From assembly GCA_029964075.1 (NCBI GenBank), contig CM057135.1, positions 16,766,863 through 16,830,862 of the forward strand: a stretch of DNA of 64,000 nt, given 5' to 3'. Both the position numbers and the translations under genes were made by a program. The notes under the pieces are model-generated. The model saw nothing but the letters and a program-made list of their open reading frames with translations, was not told where the DNA came from and did not search any database. Within the stretch, counting starts at the first letter, position 1. Each line of letters starts with the position of its first letter. Positions 11,576 to 23,570 of this stretch are shown here, piece after piece. The stretch comes from Patiria pectinifera. Lineage: Eukaryota > Echinodermata > Asteroidea > Valvatida > Asterinidae.

Positions 11576-14090
11576 CTAGTAGCATGCATTTTTTGTGCCC
11601 GGTCAAGAGTAGATCGAGAAAGCAGTTGTTTTTCAGGGCAAAACAATTGTTCTTGTTCCTTGAAAAAGTTGGTCAAAACATTTTCCAAACCAATTTTTTA
11701 TTTAAACAGTAAGATAAAGGGCAAAAAGGCTGTTTAATGCCATTTCTACATGGTAGAAAAACAATTCAATGCTAATTTTTATCCAAGATATTCAAAGTTT
11801 TGGTGTTATTGGCAAAGAGAGTACCCACAAGAGTGGTTGTGACATGTACAGTCGACTCTCTTCAGTACCAACTCCGTTATTACAAAAAACACTGGTTATA
11901 ACAAACACAAAGCCTTGGTCCCGACTGTGCAGTTATATGCACAATGAATGGGACTGATACTCCTCTTAATACAAAATTCTGATATAACAAACAATTTGGC
12001 TTGGTCCGAACAAGTTTGTTATAACGAGACTCGACTGTGCATGCAATACTGTTTGCAATGATTATGCTAGTATTGTGATAAAAATGGTGCAAAGTACGGT
12101 GTTAAAATGGGCTCTCGCCTTGTACAAAGCACAATACATAATTGATTGTGATCATAAATGTATTGATTTACATAAAATACAGTGGTGGATAAATATTTGG
12201 TAATTTGGGGGAGGGGGTGAGTGTAGGGGGATGGAGCATATTAATGCCGGAGCATACTTTGTCTGATTGCTATGAAAATGTGATATTATCAAGCATTGGC
12301 TGATTCATGTTCGCACCAAGTATGCCAGTGTCATGGTCTCACTTATCAGGTGTGTGCACTTCTCCAAAAGGGACATTTAACTTCAATACGCACATGCGAA
12401 ATTGTGCTGCGGTTGTACATTATCGCCAACCTTATTGCGTGTGCTCACTGCACTGTGTTTGTGAAGAAGTGAGCACATTATAAGTAAGACTGTGACACTT
12501 GCTAAGCTGTGAATTGCTACCGAGATAATTGCCTACTTTTGCGTCATTTCGTCTATGTTAATTAAAGTATTTGTTTACAATATCATTTATAGATTAAACT
12601 CATTAAAGAGATACTGCAGCCTGGCAAATGCGCAATTGGGCTACAAAATGCATTTTGAGTCGAATTGTGTTAAGTGCTTGGGATATAAACAACTACACAA
12701 ACATCAATTGAAAATCACCGGGGGGGGGGGGCACTTTTGCAACCCCAAAAATATGTGTGTTCAGTGCTGGTTGAGACTTCAGCTGTAAACGTTTCACCCT
12801 CTGCGCACATCAACCGAATGTTTCAAGCAGGATATTGTAAACAATGCAAAACATGACATTTTCAAGGAGTTCAGGGAACAATAATTTATGGAATTTTGAG
12901 GAAACATTTTTGCTATTTTGTTTGGTAGAATATTATTTTTTTTTTATATTAAAGAAAATGCTTTCATACAAATAAAAAAATTATACAAATAAAAATGTGT
13001 TGTGTTTTTTAATCACAGATAGGATATGGTTATATCACATTTTAACCCATTAAAGTCCATGGCCATTTTATAATCTGCGTTGTTTCATAAAATCCTTTTT
13101 TCTGTATGTTGTTTCATATCATCTTTTAAAACTCATCAGTTAACCCCAAAAAAATTGAAAAGAAAATGAAAGATGATGAAATAAGCTTTAATTTGATGTG
13201 TGTCTTGAACACGTTGGAGAGTCAGTATTTTTCCAGAATTTCTGAAGTGTGAGCATTTACCCTTGGGGTCTATAAAAGTTTATTTACTCGTCTGCTAACT
13301 TTTAAGCCACGTAAGTTTTGCGCACCGCCTTAACAACTTTCGTCTTACTCTATTGACTATTGTTAAGTTTAAGGACTGGTTCAGTTTGAGAATACACTGT
13401 TCTAGTTTTTGGACTCAAAACCTCCAGCCAAACACGACGCAAATAAAAAAACCAGCGGTTATATCTGCATGTACAGCTTCATGTATGTATTACGCAGACA
13501 ATTTATTCAGCCACAAGAGGGCGTCCTTACATTTCACAATGCAAGTTCTTTAAAGATTCTCATTTTCAAGTTAAGCGCACCTTGGTTTAACCACAAGCTG
13601 TGGTTTTATTGTGTGGAAATCATTTTGAAGTTTAAAGTGTATTTCATTGGAAAACAATGCTAAAAGTTCAAAAATAAAAAAAGAAGGAAAAAAATTACAT
13701 TCAATGAATTTCAGATTATAAGGAAGCATGAACATAAAATTTGTCAAAGCTAGCCAAAAATCGGCTAAAACGGTCACTGTGGACAGGATTTGACCTCGGC
13801 AACACGTGCGCTGCATGCTGCCGGGCTGACTTACATACGGTGTATGTCCGTACATATATGTACAACGTACGTGCATGTCACATGCACATCGTGGAAATCC
13901 TGTGCATGTTTTAAAGCTCTCTACCGCAACTTACGCAAGGGTATTTTTAGCCGACGTTGCGTCAACTGTGTGAACAATTTGACAAGCTGGCAATTTGGCC
14001 CTGTTGAGGCAAATCTTTATCCTATCATTTAATAGGCAATTCAAGATTTTATCTGTACGGATTGATTTGTTAGCAATTTTTGAAAAAGGA
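11576..14090. other. Intergenic AT-rich stretch
   Basis: No gene is recognised. It holds a small pogo-like MITE (11,849-12,037), a run of about 13 G at 12,719-12,731 and A-rich tracts. The short frames here have no domains. A segment near 12,600-12,680 (AAAGAGATACTGCAGCCTGG...) resembles a segment in both palindrome arms (near 5,320 and 10,500), so it is probably a dispersed repeat. Confidence 0.4.
11849..12037. mobile_element. pogo/Tc1-like MITE
   Basis: A 189-bp element beginning CAGTCGACTCTC and ending GAGACTCGACTG. The TIRs are imperfect and carry the TTATAACAAA-type words usual for pogo/Tigger relatives. TA precedes the left end; TG follows the right end, so the TA duplication is only half preserved. 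Confidence 0.6.
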
Positions 14091-14111
14091 AAGTTCTTTT
14101 CAGCGGAACTT

Positions 14112-14112
<1 letters not shown>

Positions 14113-14145
<33 letters not shown>
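14113..14145. repeat. (GGC)n microsatellite
   Basis: About ten GGC triplets in otherwise AT-rich DNA. It produces Ala- or Arg-runs in short frames that are not genes. Confidence 0.95.
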
Positions 14146-14147
<2 letters not shown>

Positions 14148-16245
14148 GAACAAAAACAAAGGCTTTTCCGCAACTTTGCGGAAAAGCCAAAAAAAAAGGA
14201 AAAAAAAAACTTTAACGAAAACAATAGCTGTTCCCAATTGAAATTGGGAAAAGCTAACTAGAAATGTGTTTGTGGACAAACACAAGCTGTTTCGGATATT
14301 TGAAATATTATGAGCACGGGATGAACAATCAGTGACGTCACTATAAATGTCATCTATAACAGCACATAATAATATGTACATGTCAAGTTACAACCAAATC
14401 GAACATTCTAGTTCTGTAGATATAGACCTATAAAAGAATAAAATGCCCCTTTAAGGGACTTCACATGACATTTGATGATGATGCCACTTCAATTTCCATC
14501 TATAACACATCCATGTGAATATGCATACCAAGTTTTAACCCAATCAGAATTGTACTTCCGAAGTTCAGTTTGAAGAAAAACGTGTACAAAACCAATAGGG
14601 AAACCAATGCATCTTTAATGTGATGTAACCTGACACCTCATGACGCCACGATGACAAATTTCTTCTAGAACCATCTATGGGTAGTGGTCTTAGTGGGTAC
14701 CAAGCATAAAGTCGATCAAATTTACGAAAGTGCCAAAGTGTATAGTTTGCAGAAAAACGTGTACAAAACCTATGGGGAAAATGTGCATCTTTAATGTGAA
14801 GAAATATGACACCTGATGACGTCACGATCACGAGTCTCTTCATGGACCACCTGTGGGTGATGGTCTAAGTGTTTACCAAGTGTAACGTCGATCTGGTTTA
14901 CGAAAGTGCCGAAATGGAGTGTTTTAATACATGTACAAACCCAATGTGGAAAAATGCATCTTTAATGTGACGTAACCTGACTCGTGATGACGTCACAATC
15001 ACGAATTTCGTCTAGGACCATCTGGGGGTGGCGGTCTAAGTATATACCAAGTCTGAAATCAATCGGATTTAAAAAAGTGCCAAAGTGGACTGGTAAAATA
15101 AACGTGTCTTAAACCTATGGAAAAAAAGGCTGAAAAAGGAAGAAAAAATAGAAACTAGACATGTGTTTGTGGACAAACACAAGCTGTTTCGGATATTTGA
15201 AATACTCTGAGCACAGGATGAACAATCAGTGACGTCACTATAAATGTCATCTATAACAGCACATTATAATATGTACATGTCAAGTTACAACCAAATCGAA
15301 CATTTTAGTTCTGTAGATATAGACCTATAAAAGAATAAAATGCCCCTTTAAGGGACTTCACATCCCTTCAATTTCCATCTATAACACATCCTTGTGAATA
15401 TGCATACCACGTTTTAACCCAATCAGACTTGTACTTCCCAAGTTCAGTTTGAAGAAAAACGTGTACAAAACCAATAGGGAAACAATGCATTTTTAATGTG
15501 ATGTAACCTGACACCTCATGACTCCACGATGACGAATTTCTTCTAGGACCATCTATGGGTAGTGGTCCAAGTGTGTACCAAGTATATAGTCGATCAAATT
15601 TACGAAAGTGCCAAAGTGGAGCGGTTTAGGACGTGTACAAAACCTATGGGGAAAATGTGCATCTTTAATGTGAAGTAACGTGACACCTGATGACGTCACG
15701 ATCACGAATTTCTTCAAGGGCCATCTGTGGGTGATGGTCTATTAAAAAGTGTGTACCAAGTGTAACGTCGATCGGATTACGAAAGTGCAAAAATGGAGCG
15801 TTTTAAAACATGTACAAACCCTATGGGGAAAAATGCATCTTTAATGTGACGTAACCTGACACTTGATGACGTCACGATCACGAATTTCGTCTAGAACCAT
15901 CTGTAGGTGGTGGTCTAAGTATGAATTAAGTTTAAAGTCGATCGCATTTACGAAGATGCCAAACTGGAGGGTTTTAAAACGTGTACAAAACATATGGGCA
16001 AAAATGCATCTTTAATGTGATGTAACCTGACACCTGATGACGTCATGATCACAAATTTCTTCTAGGACCATCTGTTGGTAGTGGTCTAGGTATGTACCAA
16101 GTTTGAAATCAATTGGATTTAAAAAAGTGGCAAAGTGGAGTGGTAGAAGAAACGTGTGTTAAACCTATGGAGAAAAAGTCTGAAAAAGGAGAAAAAAATA
16201 AAAGGAAAAAAAAAGAAAAAAAAAAAAAATCTTAACGAAAACAAG

Positions 16246-16326
16246 AGCTGTTTCGGTGTGTTACCGAAACAGCTAAAAAAATCTTGACGAAAACAAGAGC
16301 TGTTTCGGTGTGTTACCGAAACAGCT
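16246..16326. repeat. Twin perfect hairpins
   Basis: AGCTGTTTCGGT-gtgtt-ACCGAAACAGCT occurs twice (16,246-16,274 and 16,298-16,326) within a ~52-bp tandem duplication. Each is a 12-bp perfect stem with a 5-nt loop. They are likely terminal structures of the element to their left. Confidence 0.9.
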
Positions 16327-16482
16327 AATTAGTTATTTAAATGCCCCAAAATATGGGAAATTATGTAACTGGCAGTCTGGATCCGCAAAAATTGCCACCC
16401 GCGCAGCGCGCACCCACCGGGAGGAAGACTACCAGTAACCTCAAACACCAGGAAGGGTACTGCCCACATTTGCATAGATATT

Positions 16483-17030
16483 CTAAAAATAAAAATGGGA
16501 CCAGAGAAACTGCTGGATATTCGAAAAGAAAATACGATTGCCCGCAGGAGATAAGTGGACCCCGTCATACTTATACAGAGAAAAATCAGACCACTTGAAT
16601 TGAGGGTGATGTAAACAGAGTGCTCGGGGCAATTTAGCACATTGCGACCGGGCCCATCTATTGATCGTGAGGCGTTTGCGTTCGAGTGCGGGCTGGGAAA
16701 AGGCACCAAAATAGTTAACACGTGGAAGGATATCCGACCATATAATTGTCATAGTTGGACACCACTCTAAACAATCACGTAACATGACCGCAACCCCTTG
16801 ACGCAGGGCGTACTCGTCAATCTTGACAAGGTCATTAGTCCCTAAATGGACAATTAGAAAAACTGGTGAAGGTGAAACTTTACTAAGCTCATCTCGGAGA
16901 TCATAAGTATCCCCTACACCAGCCCCACCTTCACCCTTCCAATGCATTTTAACCGGGAGCCCGGCAAACCCGCACTCTGCACGACGGATGATAGAATCAC
17001 CGACTATCCAAACGGTATCTGAATAAAATC
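16483..17030 (-). pseudogene. SGNH hydrolase domain of the Ngaro-like element
   Basis: The three SGNH signatures are readable: VWIVGDSIIRR (block I, nucleophilic Ser) just upstream of the first Met, LGTNDL (block III), and YDGVHLSPAGN (block V, Asp and His). SGNH hydrolases are lipase/esterase-fold enzymes. In Ngaro and some CR1 elements their role is unknown. It lies downstream of the recombinase and was probably part of the same transcript. Confidence 0.7.
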
Positions 17031-17080
17031 ATAAGCAAATGGAATCAGTCAGAAGACGACCAAAACCAACATGGAAGTGA

Positions 17081-18048
17081 TTACTTTGCAGAAGAACGTG
17101 AAACTGCCCGTGCCAACTGGCAAAGGCCCAATCCCGGTCCATCTTCTATGTTACAAACTGGCAATGGGCGAATGTAGGACAAAAATGCATTCGAACGCCA
17201 GCGTCCCATAATCTGAATGTCTGTCTTAGCAACCCCCATATGTGACGCCGAAGATGCAGCCCCAATGCGAAAGGAATGACCTAAAAACGCAAGAACCTTC
17301 TGCAAGACAGCATTGAACTGATATTGTGTCAGCGGACTTCCATCAAAATGACAGAAAAATGGGCCCGAAATGTAAGGATGGACGAATATTGTAATAAGGC
17401 TGAAACGGGACACATGGAAATGTCGGTAGACTGCACCAAACGTACACTCTGGGGGAGACCACGCTGATTATTGTTGGAGTTCTGGAAATGAATGGTCACC
17501 GAAACAGACTTGCTGACGCTTGTAGCTTGGGTAAATTGTACATCCTGACAACCTAAAACCGAGTCAGGAGGCTGTTGCTTTGAGCAAACTGCAAATTCGC
17601 TCACCCGTATAAAGCCAAAAAATGCACTCAGGAAAACTGCTTTGAATAAAACTGCCTCAAAGTCAGAAGAGCAGACGGCAGGAAGGAAACTGATAATGTG
17701 CCCTAATAACGGCATGGAAATTGGTAAACGGGAATCTTTGGCAGGGTGAAGCCTGCGGGCACCCTCCAATAATTTGTAGACTACAAAATCTCTCGTAGGG
17801 TCCACCCACCCACATAATTTGTGTACATAACCCACACTTGAAACATATGTGGCAATTGTAGAAGGAGATAAGCCCCTTAGGGAAAGCCATGCAATGAATT
17901 GACGCATCTCTTCCACTGACGCAGGCACTTGATTTGACAGAGGCTGCTGCCTAAAATTACTAAATGCTCTCCAGCCCGTAGCATACGTTTTGTGTGAATT
18001 GGAAGAAATGGCTGCAGACAATAAGCGCTCCACTTCGTCATCTACCAA
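17081..18048 (-). pseudogene. Tyrosine recombinase (YR) part of the Ngaro-like element
   Basis: The N-terminal core-binding half (SSNSHKTYATGWRAFSNF, RGLSPSTIATYVSSVGYVH) and the start of the catalytic half (SAFFGFIRVSEF) are seen on this strand. A neighbouring reading segment at 17,413-17,081 shows the box II signature HSFRIGAAS, then IQIMGRWRS and the YIRP tyrosine. In the family these arginine, histidine/tryptophan and tyrosine residues join the circular DNA copy to the target. It is a fossil; breaks are not itemised. Confidence 0.75.
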
Positions 18049-18399
18049 ACTGGAGGGAAAGGAGGAAGTGGAGTCATATCTTGGTCCGCAAATGGGGCTG
18101 CACGGCGAAAACGGTCCATCTGAAATCGGGACAGAGCATCTGCGATGTCATTAAACTTCCCTGGTACATGGACTGCTTTAACAGATTAATTCGGCATACT
18201 GGAGCAGCTCGGTAGCACGAGCAGGGTGTTTAGCAAGGTAAATTGACATGAAAACATGAAACGCAGATTGCCACACTTCAAAACGTCGATTCTCTTGCGT
18301 TGCGTTCCTGGCTTCTTCAACACTAAACTGCCCCCTTCAACAGCCACGGTAAAATTCTGGCTGAGCTGATCAAGACACCTCTCGACGGCCGCAGTTGCG

Positions 18400-19436
18400 C
18401 TATCGTTGTACAAAAGGGAAAAGTCCACAAAAACTCCCTGCCAAATTGTTTTCACGCACTGCTTGGGAAACGTGCAAACCCAGCGGGGAGGCAGCACTAG
18501 ACGCAAGGACAGGGCGGCATGCAAGAGAATCAGACAAAGTAATATTAGGTGTAACACAAGAACATGTAGAGACAGGGGTAGTTGTGGAAAATGAAAAATG
18601 TTGGCCTAATTTGTGCCTCAACTCACCCCCAGCCACCAAAGTGGAGCTGGAAACCAAAGAAGCAGAGCCAGAAGGATCGACGACTGGTGAAGGCGACAAC
18701 ACCCCGGACAGAGCGGATGGCGGTGGGGTTGACACCGCATTCATGGCATTCGATGCAATTGAGCAATTCGGCTGAGCGAAGCCCGCCGGCATGTTTGAAT
18801 GTTTAGAGTCAGTGTTCGATGGCAAATTGACCCAAGGGCTGCCAGCAGCACTTGTCCAAGTCATCGGCGGCTGTGCCGGCACGGCACCGGATGACGGAGA
18901 AGGCGTGGCCATCCACGAAGTTGATGGAGGCCCCGTGCACGGAGGGGAATATACCCACTGGACCCGGCGTAATCATGACGAGGAAGCACGACAGGAGACT
19001 GCTGACATGGCTGATAGTCGTACCCAGAAGAAACTGCACCGGCGGTCAAAGGGCGCCCGCTGTTGGCCGTTTCGCTGACGCCAGTTGACATCACAGGCAC
19101 GCTGGCTTGATTGACTGACGACTGGCATGACCGGGGCGGGGCCATGGTGAAAATACCACCGGCCGAAACCGGTCGAGTCGTGACGTATACCGTCGAGCCG
19201 TCTCCACTACACGGGGGGACCACCAAACCCGGGGCCGGGCTGGCCGGTGGAACGCCAGCGGGAAGAGGGTAGGTAGCACGGGCTCGACACCTTGGCGTAT
19301 TCTTGGCCTTGCGACTCGTCGACGATTGACCGCCGGACGTCTGATGCTGGCCTCGCCGACTGGCAGAAGATTTCACGGCTGTGTCCGTGAAACGGGCTGG
19401 ACGCCGACGAGTGCGTTGTAGCTGATCACGATTCAT
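18400..19436 (-). pseudogene. Gag-like Pro/Ser-rich region of the Ngaro-like element
   Basis: Low-complexity, basic then Pro/Ser/Ala-rich reading segments (from MNRDQLQRTRRRPARFTD). No zinc knuckle is visible. It is called Gag-like only because it occupies the first position of the element and ends ahead of the RNase H tail. Confidence 0.4.
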
Positions 19437-19868
19437 TGTGAATCTGAGCTCAGTCCAAGGATACGGTCAAAACAGGATGAAAAATCACTGATCCAAGACG
19501 GCAAAAGTAATTCCTAAGAAAGCCACTCGTTTTCTCGAAGGAAATTATAAATCAGCAACAATGAACGAATAACTCCGGCGAAAGAACGGAAAATTCAACA
19601 GAAAATTGAAGAACGAAATTGGTGTGTCTGTTCACACATTGAATGGCTGTGACAGAGTGGCCGTATAATACAGCCCGCCGAGCGCCCAGCGTCTCGACGC
19701 GCACCCATGAAATCTAATTGGTTAAAAGTTCTTCCAGCGCCATTTGCATGTCCGTGAACTTTAGCCCTTTGCATAATCATCCCTTATAAGGCGAGGACCC
19801 GTCCGGGTCTGTAAAAAGCAAAGCGCGCCACAAAAGAAGCGACAAAAAGTTTGGTGACCGAGATAAAC

Positions 19869-22800
19869 TTAACTGTGGGTCACAAGCTGTGCGTAGGATC
19901 GATACATTTTAAATACAAAAGGCAGCATACACGTACGAAGGCAATGGCCTGGAATAAAAGAGATTTCGCCGAGTATAAGACGTTTTACCCTTGAAAGGGT
20001 AAAAGGAAATATCCAGTTGGTTTCAAAAATTGAAAGCACTTTATGTTTGATGCTCCCAACAATCGTAATCCCAGGTTCAATACTTTGACCCATTTTATGG
20101 TGTTGGGTTTGAAGTTCCGTATAAAACTGATTTACATCAGGGTCACCGAGGTATCGGTCAGCCAGAATTGGAAGAGCCTGAATAATGTTGATGCTATTAA
20201 TTATTTGTGTGTCAATTCCTTGGGTGCCATTCTTTGCAAAAAAAGGTCCAGTAGCTCTCACACAATCAGTCAAATGCAATAATTGATGCATATTCATAGT
20301 CATGTATCGAGGCGAATACAGCGTCGGGAAAAAATTCACAAAATTTAACAAACAGGTTTCAGCCACAATCAATTCAGTTTCTGTGATACTTTCTTGGGAG
20401 AGAATATGTATGGCTTTAACAAGAGCACAGAAATGTAGAATGTGACAGCTCTGTATCACTGACCTAAGGACAGGAACGCCCCAATACAACAAAAAATTCC
20501 TGTATTCTGAAGCCTTCCGATGAACCATGTCATCTACAGAACGTGGAACTCGTGTTATAAAAACAGTGGGTTTGATTCTAAGTAAATATTCGCTTACCTT
20601 ATTACGGAGTCTGAAATAAGAAAAAGGATAACTTTTGTATTCTTTCCAAACCACAAACCTAAAAGTAACTTCATGACTCCACTACAAACACCATGCAAAT
20701 AATCTATTACAAAGCCAGTACTAGGATTAAAATATTTTAGGAACATGAACCAAAAAGGCCCTTTTATGCCTCGGACCATATACTGTTGGTCGCTATTTTG
20801 AATATTTTGTACCACCTTATTAACATCATTCCTAAGTTCTGTATTGGTACGTGTGGGCCCCTTTGGATAGTCTTCTTTAAAAGGAAAAACATGACAATGA
20901 CCGCCAGCCTGTGTTTTGTACGTCTCTCCCTCTTGTAAACAAAACCAACATCCGTATTTGCCACTGAACTGCATGCTGTTTGAGACGAGGCATTGGGCAG
21001 GCAGATCACATGTACATGTACATGTCAGTAATGTAGCTTGGCAAACAAAAGAGGAGCCTATGTGATCTTTAAATTGTAGACCACTTTCCAATTTAGAAAT
21101 ATCATCTTACAGTGGTTTCAAGAAACTCCACATTATGGGTTTCTTGGACGAAATCCATACACCATAAAATAACACATTTTCTTTAAGTTTTCTTTCTGAA
21201 ATGGGCAATTCATTAATAAGTAAATAAACCGGCCACATAGACACATTTGAACTTTTGAAGAGTGGAAACCCATCAGTATTAAAAACAAAGGAAAGATTAC
21301 TTTCTTTGTCAAGGAAACCTTTGTTGAAAAGATCTTTGTAAATACTTCCGTCACATACAGCTGATATTGTCTCTGATTTATGTTTCTTATAATGATTAAA
21401 TCTATGTGTTCTGACACTGTACGTAAATGATTTGCGTCGAAACACAACCTGCAGTTGTGAGATAACAGAATGTTGAATCAAATAGGCAGTGCTACCAGGT
21501 AATCTGAAATCTTTCAAACAGAACTGATTTGAACAGCACGTAGCGTCTTTATCCACATTGTTATAACAAAAAGAACAAAAGTACATAATCTGAGGAGCAT
21601 GTATGTATTTCTTGAGTAAGGTCCTGAATATGTACAAAGAAGCACCATTTTGTGCCCTGGTGGCAGTAACAGACCAATAAATGACAACAGATAGCTAAGG
21701 GCTTCATCCGACAGCCTAAAGCGAACAATAAAACATCACATCAGCAATACAACTGCTCCAATACATTTGGAAGCATTGGGATACAGAGGTTTGTCTTCAG
21801 TTTCATTATCGCTATCATCTTCCACTTCCATTACAAATTCAGTGTCATCGCTATTTACAACAGTTTCTGTAACATGTTCAGTTAAGAGATCAAATTCTAC
21901 GCAGTTATCATTGGCTAATTCATCATAGTTTCCTGTACAATGTAATCATGGGTTTCAGTCATCAGCTGGTCAATCTCGTTGTCTTCACCATCATAAAGTG
22001 GCGATATGTATGCATAAGCGAGATTGCTAACTGATGTCGCCCAAAGATCGTCACTTACGTTTGCAGGTGGAGAAAATGGATCAATGTTCATAGCCGGTTC
22101 ATGAATCCCAGCATTAATGTCCTGTATGCACATAAATTTAAAAAAGTCATTGTTAAAAGTGATTCACATACAACTTACTGAAATTGGTTTTTGACAAAAT
22201 TTCAATTTTAAAAACAAATTTACAGTGGACAGAAGGCATCTTTTGTTTATCAAACTTAAACTCTGAAGGATTAAAAGTACATGTATTTACAATGCCAAAT
22301 CTCATAATCCACAGAGAGGCTCAATTGATAAAATGTGAAATGTCAGTGTATTTGTATTGATGAGAATAATGTACACATTTTGGGTGATCTATGTTGTTGT
22401 GATTGGAATTTGTGAGACTCATCAGATCTGATGAGAGGCATTATGTGGTATATTTCTATTTTCCTGTATAAGTACATGTATTTTTTAGCCATTTACCTTT
22501 GACATGGATGAACTGAAGTTCTTGTCTACCGCTGGTTCTTCTCCATCCTAGGAAGAGTTAATGTTACTTTTGCAAACATCCTGCACGGAGATAATTAAAA
22601 AGACACCATCAATTCATTACAAAATATTGTACATGTATTTAGATGTACACCAGGCCTATAGTCATACGAATAGGGCTTTAATGTGGCTCCTCTAATTTTG
22701 TCCACGGATCCCCGACTTTTTGTGTCACAAATTTGTGAACTGTAAACATCTCCTTAAGCATTTATCGCAGAATATTAAAATGTTAATATAATGTTTACAG

Positions 22801-23570
22801 TTGGGAAAAGAACTACACCAAACAAGCAGACTTTAACTCATACATTTGGTGAGATATTGCCTTAAAAATAATGGTAAAAATAGCAATATATTGTGCTATG
22901 GAACTGTTGAAGTCACCATCTTTTATATGATGTAACGCTTACAGACCCAAGACGTCCGAGTACCTAGCTGCAAAATCGCTTCCAACAACTTTGCAGATGG
23001 GTGCCCATACTTTGTAGACAAAAGGCCAATCCACATCTGAACAAGAACATGATAAGCATGCGGTATCCCCTGTCTTGACAACTTCATCCACTCTACATGA
23101 ACCAACATCAACAGAAGGCTCCTGTAACGATAGAAAAATTTAAATAAATCATTTCTATCGATTGTCCGGATGTACATTAAAAAGACTAAAGAGAGAAAAT
23201 AGCAATCGGCAAAAGCAAACAAGGAATGACAAATCCCGATTGCTATGGCCTTTATTCAAACCACACAGTTTGCTAATTTAGAGTATTGCAATTTTCTTTG
23301 TACAGGACATAACTTTTCTGTAGAGAGGTGCTGTACAGAAAAAAAATCAAAATATTTCCATAGCAATAACAATAACATAATTTAATCCTAATTATCTGGT
23401 TCATACTTGATACCAAGTTCAAAAATTCAATACTTACCCATTTAGTTTTTAATAAAAGATGGTAATTGTAACACACCACTTTTTATACTTACATTTTCAA
23501 AAAAACTCTGTTTTCGATATGGTCCACGTCGTGCTAATCTGCACGCAGACGCTTGTTGTCCTTCCTCCAT
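19869..23570 (-). pseudogene. CACTA (EnSpm, TNP2-like) transposase, multi-exon, decayed
   Basis: TNP2-family transposases cut and paste CACTA elements. The signature FNTDGFPLFKSS, MWPVYLLINELP and IMWSFLKPL (21,637-21,107) is the TNP2 catalytic start. The next segment (21,091-20,594) has GKYGCWFCLQEGE, the VIDYLHGVCSGVMKLLL motif and LWFGK. The last (20,654-19,869) is the C-terminal domain (MTMNMHQLLHLTDCVRATGP). Upstream are candidate exons: 23,570-23,493 (MEEGQQASACRLARRGPYRK, clean GTAAGT donor), 23,121-22,943, 22,547-22,497 and 22,121-21,915. The simplest 23,121-22,943 to 22,547-22,497 join is out of phase. A frame change follows RFRLSDEALSYLL near 21,700, with a TGA just before it, another near 21,100 and another near 20,620, so this copy is inactive. 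No CACTA termini were identified. Confidence 0.7.

Larger units (their letters stand above)
14095..16327. mobile_element. Hairpin-flanked tandem-repeat element, Helentron-associated (HINE/pearl) type
   Basis: Modular non-coding element: a (GGC)n tract at 14,113-14,145; a hairpin at 14,161-14,188; a second at 14,226-14,255; a third at 14,265-14,284; then two blocks (about 14,256-15,150 and 15,153-16,245), each with three to four ~175-bp core repeats rich in TGACGTCA and 'CGTGTACAAAACC'; then twin terminal hairpins at 16,246-16,274 and 16,298-16,326. Central tandem repeats, a microsatellite and terminal hairpins without coding capacity are the layout of HINEs, DINE-1 and mollusc pearl elements, which are mobilised by Helentrons. 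The assignment is inference; no Rep/helicase is present. Confidence 0.55.
16330..19850 (-). mobile_element. DIRS/Ngaro-type tyrosine-recombinase retroelement, broken
   Basis: Fossil element on the minus strand. Parts in order: a proline/serine-rich Gag-like region (about 19,436-18,400), the tail of a DIRS-type RNase H (VPGKFNDIADALSRFQ near 18,150-18,110), a tyrosine recombinase (18,048-17,081) and an SGNH hydrolase (to 16,483). The combination of RNase H tail, recombinase and hydrolase is known from Ngaro-like elements. Most of the reverse transcriptase region is not represented, and the reading frames are interrupted several times. The 5' limit (about 19,850) and the 3' limit (about 16,330) are estimates; I could not find the split direct repeats expected at its ends. 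It abuts the 3' end of a CACTA transposase, probably as an insertion. Confidence 0.65.

Noticed and set aside
13995-14381. Ala-rich and Arg-rich frames around 14.1 kb
   Set aside because: Produced by the (GGC)n microsatellite and adjacent A-runs.
18400-19088. Plus-strand frames over the Gag-like region
   Set aside because: Antisense shadows of the minus-strand element; no motifs.
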